From Tubulanus polymorphus (Eukaryota; Nemertea; Palaeonemertea; Tubulaniformes; Tubulanidae), in contig NC_134026.1 in the NCBI RefSeq assembly GCF_964204645.1, positions 16,512,650-16,576,649 on the forward strand: DNA of 64,000 nucleotides, read 5' to 3'. The notes beneath the pieces are model-generated. The model saw nothing but the letters and a program-made list of their open reading frames with translations. It was not told the DNA's origin and made no database searches. Below, one piece after another: positions 32,050 to 42,658 of this stretch. The translations under genes and the position numbers were made by a program. Positions within the stretch are counted from its first letter, which is position 1. Each line of letters starts with the position of its first letter.

Positions 32050-32640
32050 GATTTTTATCCAATTAGTACTGTCAAAAATACCCGGTATTCTAGCCGTCAA
32101 CAACCTTGGATGTCTAATGGGTTACTTATTTCTCTTTTGCATAAAAACTTGTTGTATAAACGATTCAAATTACGTACAACCCGGCAGTTAAAAGAAAGAT
32201 ATTTTTAATTTAGAAATTTATTCAACAAGCCATTGGGTATTGCTAAGAAAAATTATTACATCAAAAAAGTAAGTGGTGATATGGAACAAACTTGGCAAAA
32301 AAATTGATAATATTCTAGGTAAAAGCAAAGATCAAAATTACCCTGACTATTTCAAAAACGGTGTTACAGTCATTCAGGACGATCAAAATGTTGCAAATGC
32401 CTTTAATGAATATTTTGTGTCAATTGGGCCCCAATTGGCAGAAAATATCCTGATTCATCCAAACATTTTACTGAGTATTTTAGTAACATGAACGATTAGA
32501 GTTTATTTCTATATCCAAGCCTGAGTAAAGAAATAGAGAAACTAGCCAAATCTATGAAATGCAAAAGCACATGTGGTTCTGATGGAATTAGTCAAATGTT
32601 TCTGAAATCAGTCATTGATTTGATATAAACTCAACGGATG
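32050..32640 (+). pseudogene. LINE fragment between endonuclease and RT
   Basis: Plus-strand blocks QPWMSNGLLISLLHKN, LLYKRFKLRT, then YPDYFKNGVTVIQDDQNVAN, AFNEYFVSIGPQLAE and KCKSTCGSDGISQMFLKS match the region upstream of RT in Jockey/Rex-type LINEs. Frame changes occur near 32260, 32300 and 32470. It may be the same family as 33900-35150. Confidence 0.75.
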
Positions 32641-33740
32641 TTTGTTTCCCTCGCAACCTTTCAAGCGCAGCACCCGGATGATAGTCATATATTTCCTGAA
32701 ATATAAATATCAATGATATTGAGAAAAATTGATAATGTAACAAAATCGATTACGTTTTGCAATGACGCATACTCGTTGCAGCGAGTAAATATGAACCCTT
32801 TACGACAGTACATGCATAAGTTCCAAATACATTTGTCGATAGAAAAGACAAACGAAGTTAAAAGTGGGATTTGATTTAGAAAAATACGAACCTTTTTAAC
32901 GGTTTTCAGCCTTTTCGCATCCTCTCTCAAAATCCTTGGTAATACCCGAAGCTCTGCTATTATCATCATATCTGAAAATCAGTGAATGTATAAATTAAAA
33001 ATGATTATCTTCTATCAAAATATAGTCACACATTTTTAAGGTCATGAATCAAGATTAACTGACCTGTTTGTGCAATTTTGAAGCGACACGATTGCCAAAT
33101 GTACAGACTTTGTACATTTCTTTAATTTCTTTCCGCCATAGGTATGAGATTGGAAAAGATATTTCGCACCGCGCTCACAATATGGTCAACTTCCATGGAA
33201 CAGTTACTATAACAAATACAAAAGTGATGGGAAAGTTTCAAACAATAAACGTCAGATCCGATTCTGAGTCACTCGACTTTATGGCCTCTATAACGAATAT
33301 CATCACAAATGTTATATTTATTCATAAAATGGTACTTACCAGAGTTAATTAATTTCCGAGCCCCAAATATTTCATCGTACAAAAACATTGAGAAGAACGA
33401 GTCAATAAACTATACACTGAACAACGTTTGTGTGTCGTGGTGGCAGATAATTATATAATTGTGAGTTGCGTGAACAAGGGAATAATTGCATGATCATGTA
33501 CACATGGCCCTACAGGCTCGAAACTACAATAGTACGATAATAATTAGGCCGAAAGCATTACGTTACTTTAAATGTTGACTACACTCTATGTTTTAATTCA
33601 ACAAAAAATTTACGATGACTTTAACTGAGTGTTCTTTTTTTAAATAGCCGAAAATACAAACAATTTTCATTTTTGAGTTGCATAAGAACTTCGAATTTGA
33701 TAGGATTTACTAAATTCTTAATTGACAATTGTAACCACTT
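32641..33740. other. host non-coding sequence
   Basis: No confident exon. A minus-strand stretch ending at a gtaagt donor near 33340 could be coding but has no recognisable domain. Confidence 0.35.
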
Positions 33741-33868
33741 TATAGTTCTTGTCAAGAACCCTAATGTCTTGAAGAACCTCAATCTCCATTTCACGTTGCT
33801 AAAGCCTCACCATGAACCCCTGGGTTCTTCGAACAACCCCTGAAGAACCCTTTGTTCTAAGAGTGTAA
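33741..33868. repeat. inverted counterpart of the ggttcttc array
   Basis: gaagaacc units in the opposite orientation to those at 19498-19640, ending gttctaagagtgtaatac. It abuts the LINE ORF1 fragment at about 33890. Confidence 0.5.
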
Positions 33869-33899
33869 TACTACAGCTAGAGCCGACGATAATCCGTCA

Positions 33900-35150
33900 A
33901 TGACGGTATGTTTTCGCGACGTACGAATGCTGGTGTATAAGGCCAGAACAAACAGCAAGGACCCACAACTGCGTATAGTAGAAGATCTTCCGAAAGAAGT
34001 TAGATACAGAAGGCGCTTATTGTTCGAGCGGATGAACTACCAAAAAGCGAATAACCCATCCCTTAACGCGTTTGAAATCTTCGATAAATTGATCGTTGGC
34101 TCTAATACTTTCAAAGTGATCAATGGAGAGATCACGCAGATAAACATTCGCCCCTATGAACTAAACCTTAATCCAGAAAAGAAAAGCGCGGATTAACCAG
34201 CGGCCACATAGGACACATAAACCTATCAACTTAATATACTGTCATGGAACGTACGTCTAAGTGATTATAAGTGGGAAACTCCGGACTTTCGTAATTTAAC
34301 AGCAAATGCAGATATAATTAGTTTCACGGAAAAGTGGGCTCTAAAAGACAAGGAACAGTTTCTTGATGGTTATTCTAGCATAAAAATCTTGTTACGTTTT
34401 TGCTGCAAAATATTTTTTGGACCTTTTTTGATAGGGGCACACTTGAATTTTCAAGGGGGTGGACCGGTCCACCCCTGGATCCGCCCTTGACTAGGATCAA
34501 AAAACGTAAAGCAAAGAGAAATTCTGTTGGCATAGCAGTCTTTTACAAGAATGAACTGAAGGATGACATTCAGAAATTCAAAAACTCACATCCTGATATC
34601 TTATGGGTTAAACTCTGTAAAAAATACATAAATTCGGAAATCCGATTTGTATATATGTAATGTATACGTTATGCCACGTCTCGGCGTGATATAGATGATG
34701 TTAGCATTTTTCAAGCGATAGAAAATGATATGGCCACTATATTGACCCTAATGCATATATCTTTGCGGCGATTTAAATGCAAGAACATTGGACTTAGATG
34801 AGAATGTCAGCCGTGGATTCAGCAGATGGGCTTCATATATTTAATACCGATTTATTTCTAAATCATGACTATTTAAATGTGAAAAGAGTATCCTGTGATA
34901 GGAAAATGAATACCAATGTTCGCAGAACTATAAAACTATGCCCACTCGGGGGCTGTTTATCCTAGATGGTAGGGCATTCAACGATATGAATACTGGTAAT
35001 TTTACATGTGTAAACACTAATCGACATAGTGTAGTTGATAATGTGTTACTAAATGAACAATCCATAGATTTGCTGAATGCTTTTGAGGTTTTACCAAACA
35101 CTGTGTTAAACACTGTCAGATCACTCTGACATTAAAACTAGGCTATCTAT
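33900..35150 (+). pseudogene. LINE ORF1 tail and AP-endonuclease region
   Basis: 33900-34196 reads as a conserved ORF1 tail (VEDLPKEVRYRRRLLFERM). From 34230 an AP-endonuclease-like ORF2 start follows: ILSWNVRLSDYKWE, FTEKWALKDKEQF, then KAKRNSVGIAVFYKNELKDD and SHPDILWVKL. An unrelated 110-bp piece is inserted near 34390-34500, and frameshifts follow. The downstream parts (34790-35120) are still LINE-like (ARTLDLDENV). Confidence 0.7.
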
Positions 35151-35289
35151 TTCTTCAAAAAGACAGCTATCCAATACCAGGCAGTGGAGTCATAAAGTGA
35201 ATGGGATGAAAACAAACGGCAACAACATTTAATCAATTTACGATCATGAATCTGAAGATATGGTAAATAATCTGGTATTATCTGAACAA

Positions 35290-36886
35290 AACCAAAAATA
35301 GGTCGACGATGCTGTGTCATGTTCGGTTCCGTACATTCGTCGCAAATAGGGTCGAGGTCATCCGAGACGGGTCCGATATCAGCCACTGGAACCACGTCTC
35401 CTCGCAGGGGAATCCAGCGGAAATTGCTTCACGCGGACTACAGCTTAACGATAGTCATCGCCTGGACCAGTGGCTGAGAGGCCCAGACTTTCTTCATCAG
35501 ACTCGTAGCGATGGTAGTTGGCGTTCACCCATCACCGAGTGGTCGTTACCGATTGAGGATCCTGAGTTAAAGATATCTAGCAATGGATGCGCTTGTACAG
35601 TGATCGCCAATCATCCCGTGGAATATCTGCTCTAACGCTTCCCGAGTTGGTCTGAAATTAAGAGAATGGGTGCGATCGTAATGTCAGCTATTGACAAGTC
35701 TAAGGGCGGCCGATGCGACGATAGTCCTGCTGAGATAGGACTCGATCAACTGGAAGCATCCGAGAAATTCATCGTCAAGGGTGTACAGCGTCAGCACTTG
35801 TCAAACGAGATCGCAGAACTGTCGAAAGAGGAGAAATGCCTCAGCAAGGCTAATCCCATTGCGAAACTGGACCCGTTCTTAGACGAAGGGACAGTTCGAG
35901 TCGGTGGACGGTTAGCACGAGCTGCAATCCCGTATGACGCGAAGCACCCGGCCATTCCGAAAGAATCGACAATCACGGTGCGACTAATAGAACACGCTCA
36001 TATACAGGTCGGCCACCTCGGTACGGAATCCGTCCTTAGCGAACTCCCTAGGATGGGCTATTGGCTGTTGCCGGCTTGTAAGCTCATCGAAATCGCTGTG
36101 TATCACTGCGTTTGTTGCCGGAAGTATCAGGGCCGCCTCATCAGCCAAAGATGGCGGACTTGCCGAATGAGCAGGTAACGCCTAACAAGCCACTGGTTGC
36201 GCGGATCGGAGTCGACTATTTCGGTCCTTTCGAAATAAAAATCGGTAGAAGTGTGGTCAAACGTGCATCCAGAACCTAAACCAGCAGGAGATAACTCTGC
36301 AAGCAGCGCGGAATCGAATAGAGCTTTAACCCCCCGCTGGGGTCCCATCACGGCGGCGTTTGAGAACGTCACATAAGATCTGTACGAAAAGTCTTACATT
36401 CGCGCGATGAATCGTTTCGTACCCTGTTTTGTGAAGTCGAGGTCATTCTCTACAGTCAGCCAAGTATGCGGGTCTCCCACGACCCTAATGATTTGGAAGC
36501 GTTATTCCCGAATCATCTTTGTGCGCAAAACCAGGGCAAAACATGACCTCCGGGTTTTTTTCGAAATCCGAAAATTACCCGAGGTGCTACTGGCGCCAAG
36601 TGCTATACCTGGCAGATGTGTTTTGGCACCGGTGGCTGAAGGAATACGTGTCGCTACTTAAGTCACGCCAAAAGTGGTTATCAAAGCGTTGGAATGTTTC
36701 GTCGGTGATTTCGTCTTGCTCGCAGACAGCAACACCAGGAATAGCTGGGCAATGGGAAAGGTCGTGAAGACATTCCCTGATAAAAAGGGCTTCGTGCGAT
36801 CGGTCACTGTCAAAACCACCAGCAACGAGTTGGTGCGGCCGATAGATAAATTGGTCCTACTCCTGGAGGCAGACGGTCAACCATAA
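35290..36886 (+). pseudogene. BEL/Pao retrotransposon pol remnant (RNase H, integrase, DUF5641)
   Basis: In order: an RNase-H-side block RFRTFVANRVEVIRDGSD with NHVSSQGNPAEIASRGLQL and QWLRGPDFL (35315-35510); an integrase zinc-binding module HIQVGHLGTES...CVCCRKYQG (35998-36130); the start of the integrase core RIGVDYFGPFEIKIGRS (about 36200); an internal deletion; YWRQVLYLADVFWHRWLKEY (about 36590-36650); and a DUF5641 tail VGDFVLLADSN...VRPIDKLVLL ending at TAA 36886. Four or more frame changes. A reverse transcriptase is not seen upstream. Confidence 0.85.
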
Positions 36887-37033
36887 ACTTGCGTGTAGTG
36901 ATTGTAGTTCGGAGGTCAAGTCATCTCTTATGTTAAACTGTGAGAATGTTAGTTTCGTTTGAGCCGTTTTAGAGATTTATACCTATAGGTTTATTATGTA
37001 AAATTGTAATAGGCATTTCAATTTTGGAGGCAG

Positions 37034-37440
37034 GTGTAAAGGTCCGACCCGGTGAGCCCTACGGTACTGCGTACTACTACGTATTTCGGTCCGCTAGTGC
37101 TACGGTCCGCTCCGTGTTCCCTTTATGTGTTGAACGTCGTGTGGAGAAAAATCGGCCACGTAGCAGATTATAGTTTAGTTGTGGACTCGGTTCTTAATTT
37201 TTGTCCACTCAGTTTTGTATACGTTTGCCGTGTAGATATCTTTAGTAGGCTGCCACAGTCTGGTAGGTTTGATATATTTTGTACTTTCAATTTCAATTTG
37301 TCCTAAATTTATCGTGATTTTTAGATTTTTGTTCCGTCGTTTTGTAGTCGACCGCGTGTTCTTGTTGTACGTCGATATTGCAACAGCTTGGCTTGTGCTG
37401 ATTTGTGTGATTAAAGCCTGATTCTTCTTCAAGTGACCCG
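37034..37440 (+). mobile_element. putative 3' LTR of the BEL/Pao remnant
   Basis: Starts tgtaaaggtccgacccgg about 150 bp after the pol stop and contains a gattaaagc signal near 37407. There is no paired 5' LTR in the window, so this is a positional inference. Confidence 0.35.
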
Positions 37441-38437
37441 TGAATTGTCGTTTTTTCGTTTGTCTATCTATTTCAATTTTACTTAATAATAGTAGGAAAG
37501 TTTTCAGCGTACTGCGATCTGTAAAAGTTATACTGTGCGTGTACTAGAACGCTACATGAACGCTTAGTAATTTTCAAGAAAATGCCAAACTTTCGGGCAA
37601 TAAACGACAAAATAAATTTCGTGATATCTTTATACGGAAATAAACAACTTAAATCAGAGAATTGGCCTATGTAAAGTGCTATTTCAAAAATGTATGAGTG
37701 GCACTATTTTAAGCGCGGACTAATACAAATTTACTTTTAGACAGGGGCGACGCAACTTAAGAGTTTCAATTTTTTATTTCGGCAATATTTGATTAACCCA
37801 GGAAGAAAGACACTAAATATTTGGATGTATATATGAAAGCTGTTGGTACTGGAGTGTGTAATGGGTAGTGTAGTGTGATCTGTGTGCATTTGTGGCCAGC
37901 ACACAGATCACATTGTTCATTAGGGTTTGGTCCAGGACTCGCGAGATTTTCAACAACACGGAAGTAACGTGTAATAAATGATGACTTGAATTGCATGACT
38001 ACCTACCACCCCTCATTATTGTTGGAAAACTAAACGTTCCGCACTGACTAAAAATTAGTAATAAAATTTTAGAAATGGCCAGAATTTTAACTTAGGTTCT
38101 ATCTCATTTTTATTTTACAATTGCGATTGGTATAATTTTCTTTAACGGCCGTTAAGGCTTCATGTTTCGTCTGCAATTCACTGCAAATAGTTACGCAACT
38201 ACGCACATTGCAGCGTTTTTGGCAGCTGTACACTCAATCGGCACCGTTCGTGACTAGCTTCACTGCGGAATTATCATTCATTAACATCGCCATGTCATCA
38301 ACTTATATTGTGCCTTAGAACCCCCGAACCCCCTTAGAACAGCCGAAATAATTGAAATGCACACACGATTTCTATCATTGAAAATTGAGAGAGTGGCCAT
38401 GTTTGTGTTCTGCTGCTTCGCGTAAATACCGCGCGGT
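37441..38437. other. host non-coding sequence
   Basis: No supported gene. A short inverted pair ctgtgtgcatttgtgg / cagcacacagatcac occurs near 37880-37910. Confidence 0.4.
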
Positions 38438-38931
38438 GGCGCAACCGCGCGGAGTGGGGCCGATACGTCTAGTAACAAAAATTCACTATTTACGAACTCA
38501 ACCTTCTGTGTTTCATATTTAAGCGACTGTAAACGTTTCAGACGCGTACGTGGCGTTAAACAGACTTAATCGTTGAATCTTAAAGACAAATCGAATATTT
38601 ATTTCTATTTAACTCTCCTGATTGACGTAATTGAATTTGGTCTCGAAATTGTGACTATTTTTCAACCGAATAGCATATTTGATTGGCGCAACCGCGCGGA
38701 GTGGGGCCGATACGTCTAGTAACAAAAATTCACTATTTACGAACTCAACCTTCTGTGTTTCATATTTAAGCGACTGTAAACGTTTCAGACGCGTACGTGG
38801 CGTTAAACAGACTTAATCGTTGAATCTTAAAGACAAATCGAATATTTATTTCTATTTAACTCTCCTGATTGACGTAATTGAATTTGGTCTCGAAATTGTG
38901 ACTATTTTTCAACCGAATAGCGTATTTGATT
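38438..38931. repeat. recent 247-bp tandem duplication
   Basis: 38438-38684 and 38685-38931 are nearly identical direct copies; one difference is agcata versus agcgta near the end. Each begins ggcgcaaccgcgcgg. No coding frame spans them. Confidence 0.95.
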
Positions 38932-39678
38932 CGGTAATTCTAATTCAAATTTGTTACAAATATTAACTAAAACTACATGGGGGTATCAGTGCAATCAGTT
39001 AATCAGATTTTGCCAACTGTCACTTGGGGTTATGCGTGGCAAATTGTCTCATTTTCAAAATTGATGAGAAATTCCATAATCATTTTTCTTTCTCAAATGA
39101 ACAGATCACGAAATATATTTTCATCAAACATTTTTGACAAACCTTCACTTTAGAGTTACCAATCCAATATGGCGCCCGTTTCAAAAATCATGACGATCTT
39201 CAGTCAAAAACCAGGCCAAAAATCTACTTTCTCGTGGAGATATTTACGTATAAAATGAACCACAGGTACTGCATTTCTGATGACGTTTCGAGCCCGAAGT
39301 GTAAGTTGTTAATTGAACCATTAACGAGAGGTGCGGATCTGCACTTTTACACCCGTGATTTTACGTGCACCAGACTTATGATTGAGTCGAGTTCCTTTTA
39401 TCTGAAGAATGATTACTTGTATTAGTATTGTTTCATTGAATAGTTGGCATCGTTTCAAGTGAAGCGGTGTTAACAAAGGAAGTTTCATTTTACTAATTAA
39501 CTTTATTTATCATGAATAATCATTTTAACCATTATAGCAGTGAGATGATGAGCACGACCTTTTCTGTTTCGTAGCATTTGTTGTAAACGTTCATCAATAA
39601 ATATTTTCAGTATGTCACACCATTCCATTCAGTACACGCACCGTAGCCAAGATGTCTACACGATAACAAAACACTTAC
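38932..39678. other. host non-coding sequence
   Basis: No supported feature. Confidence 0.4.
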
Positions 39679-39685
39679 CTTTCAT
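39679..39685 (-). CDS. candidate first coding exon (ATGAAAG) with strong donor
   Basis: On the minus strand ATG AAA G is followed at once by gtaagt, giving a phase-1 junction like all vWA/EGF exons further left. An NRF1-like palindrome (tgcgcatgcg) lies 45-55 bp upstream at 39730-39739. This could be the start of the gene whose EGF and vWA exons lie at 17-26 kb. It is speculative without transcript data. Confidence 0.3.
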
Positions 39686-39729
39686 TGTTCTAAAGGCTAC
39701 ATCCAGTGTCAAAAATGGTCAGTCACAAC

Positions 39730-39739
39730 TGCGCATGCG
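39730..39739. promoter_or_regulatory. NRF1-like site
   Basis: tgcgcatgcg resembles the core NRF1 recognition palindrome often found at CpG-rich promoters. It lies upstream of the candidate first exon on the minus strand. Confidence 0.35.
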
Positions 39740-39942
39740 TGAACAGCAGCAATAAAGCAAGAATGAATAGTTAGCCGTATCACGACGCCGACGGCAAAAT
39801 AGTTCGACATAGAGTTACGTTGATTGAATATCTGAAAAATCCTTGTCAATCTTATTTCTTCTCATATTGTTTTTTTATTACAGAATTTCATACATTCTAC
39901 AATTGATGTATGATAGGCCTACTAGTGAATTCGAGAGATAAC

Positions 39943-40559
39943 AGGGTCATTCTAAAGTACGAAACGACGAAATTACGAAATACTAAAAACTAAATTATCG
40001 TCGGTTTATGTTAATAATCGATGCATGTGGTCGGCAGTATCGCACTGTGTCATTTACAAGGGATAAGGATTCGTAAAGACAGTTCAAGGTCAGGAATCGT
40101 TCAAATTGCTTGTCACTACTTTGTTTTGCGTTAAAAAGATCGACATGTAGGATGAGTATCGCTTCACCATGCTTTACTGCGTCTGAGTTCATGGAATGGC
40201 GGAGCGTATTCATTTGGTTTTGAGAACATTCTACAATTATTTCTACTAATTGTAGGATACTTTTAAACCAACAAGAAAAGTTTAGAAAATAAAGTCCTAC
40301 ATGTAACGACAAAAATTTTGAGAGTACGGCCCGTGATGGGCGTTATAATGAGCTTTGACTATACCATAGTCGTGTTTGAAATATTACCATTTCGTTTCGT
40401 GCTTCAGTAATAGTCGCAAAAATGAACGTTTCGTAATTTCGTTTCCCATTTCGTAATTTCGTTTTGCGTTTGTACTTTCGTTTCGTTATTTCGCTTCATA
40501 TTTCGTCATTTTGTTTCATATTTTCGCAATTTCGTCGTTTCGTACTTTAGCTGGACCCC
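39943..40559. mobile_element. MITE-like element with acgaaa-rich termini
   Basis: The left end gggtcattctaaagtacg, continuing aaacgacgaaatt, is inverted at 40526-40558 with 3-4 mismatches. The right interior (40428-40540) has many degenerate tttcgtaatttcg units. No coding frame; 617 bp. A non-autonomous DNA transposon is likely. Confidence 0.6.
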
Positions 40560-42033
40560 AGGAAATATTGTACGAATCCGCTCATGTTTTACGTTAGTAG
40601 ATCAAGTTCACTTCATACTACATCGCTAAAATCCCCCAAAACCACATACGCTAGTTTACTGTTTCTGATGTTTTGCCTCTAAACTCGGTCTCACCGCCGC
40701 GACAGCTGGAAAGCTGCCTCCGTTTTTGACTTAAGGGTGGCAGGCTTAGTCTATCTATCTCATTAAAAACTTCCAAAAACCTAATCGTGACAATGTAAAT
40801 AAAACCCGATCAACACTGTTTATACGTTAGAGTGTACACATGTATTCAATATCCATGTGCCTACGCCGCTTTCTGTATATTAGAAACACAAAACTGCTCC
40901 CCGTGTGAAAAACTTTTACTTTTAGGCAAACTCAGCACCAGATGTGAAGTACCGATTGCGCACCCCACTACGGAGAAACCCATCCTCATCGGAGCTACAC
41001 CGTCGATGTTATAAACTGCACTTCCGTTACTCAAGGACCATACTCTCATCTGGAGAATTTGCGTTTCGAAATGTGCTTCCTTTCTATCTAGTCAACACGC
41101 GGGACAATCAACTTAGAGGACTTTATACATCAACATCAATCTATCCGAGAAAAGAACTACGATAAACTATCGGACTATTTACATGTAGAAAACGACAAAA
41201 AAATGAAAAAAATGGAAAAAAATCTTCAACCTTGTAACAAAGCTATTTCCAAAATTTCGATGCATTGAAATAGGTAGCCAGAAAAATTTACCCCAATCAG
41301 TCGCTTGCCGGTTCAGACTGGAAGATTGTTTGAATGAACCGGAACCGAATTTCCCAGTTATGTACTTTAATTTAAACAAAAAATTCTGTAAACTCGACCG
41401 CCGATCACACAAATATCTGTACTTCGATTTCCGATTTCAAAATCAAACCCCCTGTTTCGCTCCCGTCAGGTTTGGTGAGTCTGTAAGGGACACTCAATCA
41501 AAAAAATCAAACGAAATTTACCGACCAAATAAATAACAGGGACAATCCCTAATTTAAGATCAAAATCCCCAAAAAGCGGCATAAAATTGCCCATTTACAA
41601 CCAAATTAAGAACCAAATTAAGGCCTTATCAATAGCCCTCAGAAGCAGTCGCCATTTTACTGCTTTATAAAACTGCATTATTTTTCCTAAGCCCGTTAAT
41701 CATTTTGGATGAGATATCAGTAAACACGAATTTAACATCCCGTTTTAAACTAACAGATCCAGTGCAGCTGAATCTAAAATCTGGGAAACTAACTGCATTT
41801 CCCATATTCCTAGGGTATGGACTTCATTATATGCTTAAGATCCACTCCCATAGCATAGGAAAAATCCTTATCACAGCTTATATCGGAATGTGATTCGAAT
41901 CGTATTTGCTTCAGATGCTTCTGGTTTTCCATGATTTTCTGGGTAGTTCGCACTGATCCACCCATGTTAAACAACCACGTTTGTAGGGACAGATGGATGG
42001 ACCCAGGTAATGGTCCTCATTCGAAAGGCTTAC
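40560..42033. other. host non-coding sequence
   Basis: No supported exon or repeat. Confidence 0.4.
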
Positions 42034-42081
42034 CTTTGCATACGTCATTTACCATTGCGTAACCGAACGTACAATTAGAAT
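42034..42081 (-). CDS. short cysteine-pair exon of a vWA/EGF gene
   Basis: A 48-bp phase 1-1 exon on the minus strand with acceptor gaatttcag ending at 42082 and donor gtaagc starting at 42033. It encodes DSNCTFGYAMVNDVCKG, the same two-cysteine layout as 24976-25029. It lies between the vWA exon at 63.5 kb and the exons at 25 kb, so the array of modules spans the whole window. Confidence 0.6.
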
Positions 42082-42404
42082 CTGAAATTCGAGAATAAAA
42101 ATTCATCGATTAGCAGCAAAATCTTTACACACTGACGCAGATTCAGCACTGGGAAAAAATGAAAATTAGATGCAAGTTGGTGGTTCATTTGGCAAATGTG
42201 GATTAACAAATACGAGTATGTGCACCACACTACAAAAACAAAAACCTTTAAAGACTGGTTGCCGGGTTGCTTCTGGGAGCACCTGACGGATATATTCAAT
42301 TTTCGGTTCGAGTCCTGGTACTTTCCATATTTTCATTATGGATCTTCGATTGCAGTGCCGTAAAAATTAATTTCATTTCATTATCAACTGTTTTGTAGCC
42401 CGCA

Positions 42405-42658
42405 AAAGATTCATCCCGTAACAAAGTGATGACACTCTTATTCAGTAGCACTGTCTGGCGGGCTCAATCCTCTCCAAGAGCTCCGTCTAGCGGGACAAAT
42501 TCAATTCAAACTCATTTTTAACACCCTCAACCCGCTGGGGGAGAGACCAGCGAAGAACATTCAACCAAGAAACTCTGTCGCCACCAGGGTTTGAACCCAT
42601 AAACCCTGGATTGACGAGACCAGTGACCGGCGGCTTACCCCACTCGGCCACTGCGCTT
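42405..42658 (-). repeat. tRNA-derived SINE
   Basis: On the minus strand the head (42575-42658) reads gcgcagtggccgagtgg, then a B-box gggttcaaaccctgg, as in a tRNA with a variable arm. A non-tRNA body containing two gtctagcggg/gtctggcggg motifs follows to about 42405. The spacing fits a SINE rather than a functional tRNA. Confidence 0.7.

Noticed and set aside
34928-35395. Minus-strand open frames in the LINE/BEL region
   Set aside because: Antisense shadows of retrotransposon coding sequence.
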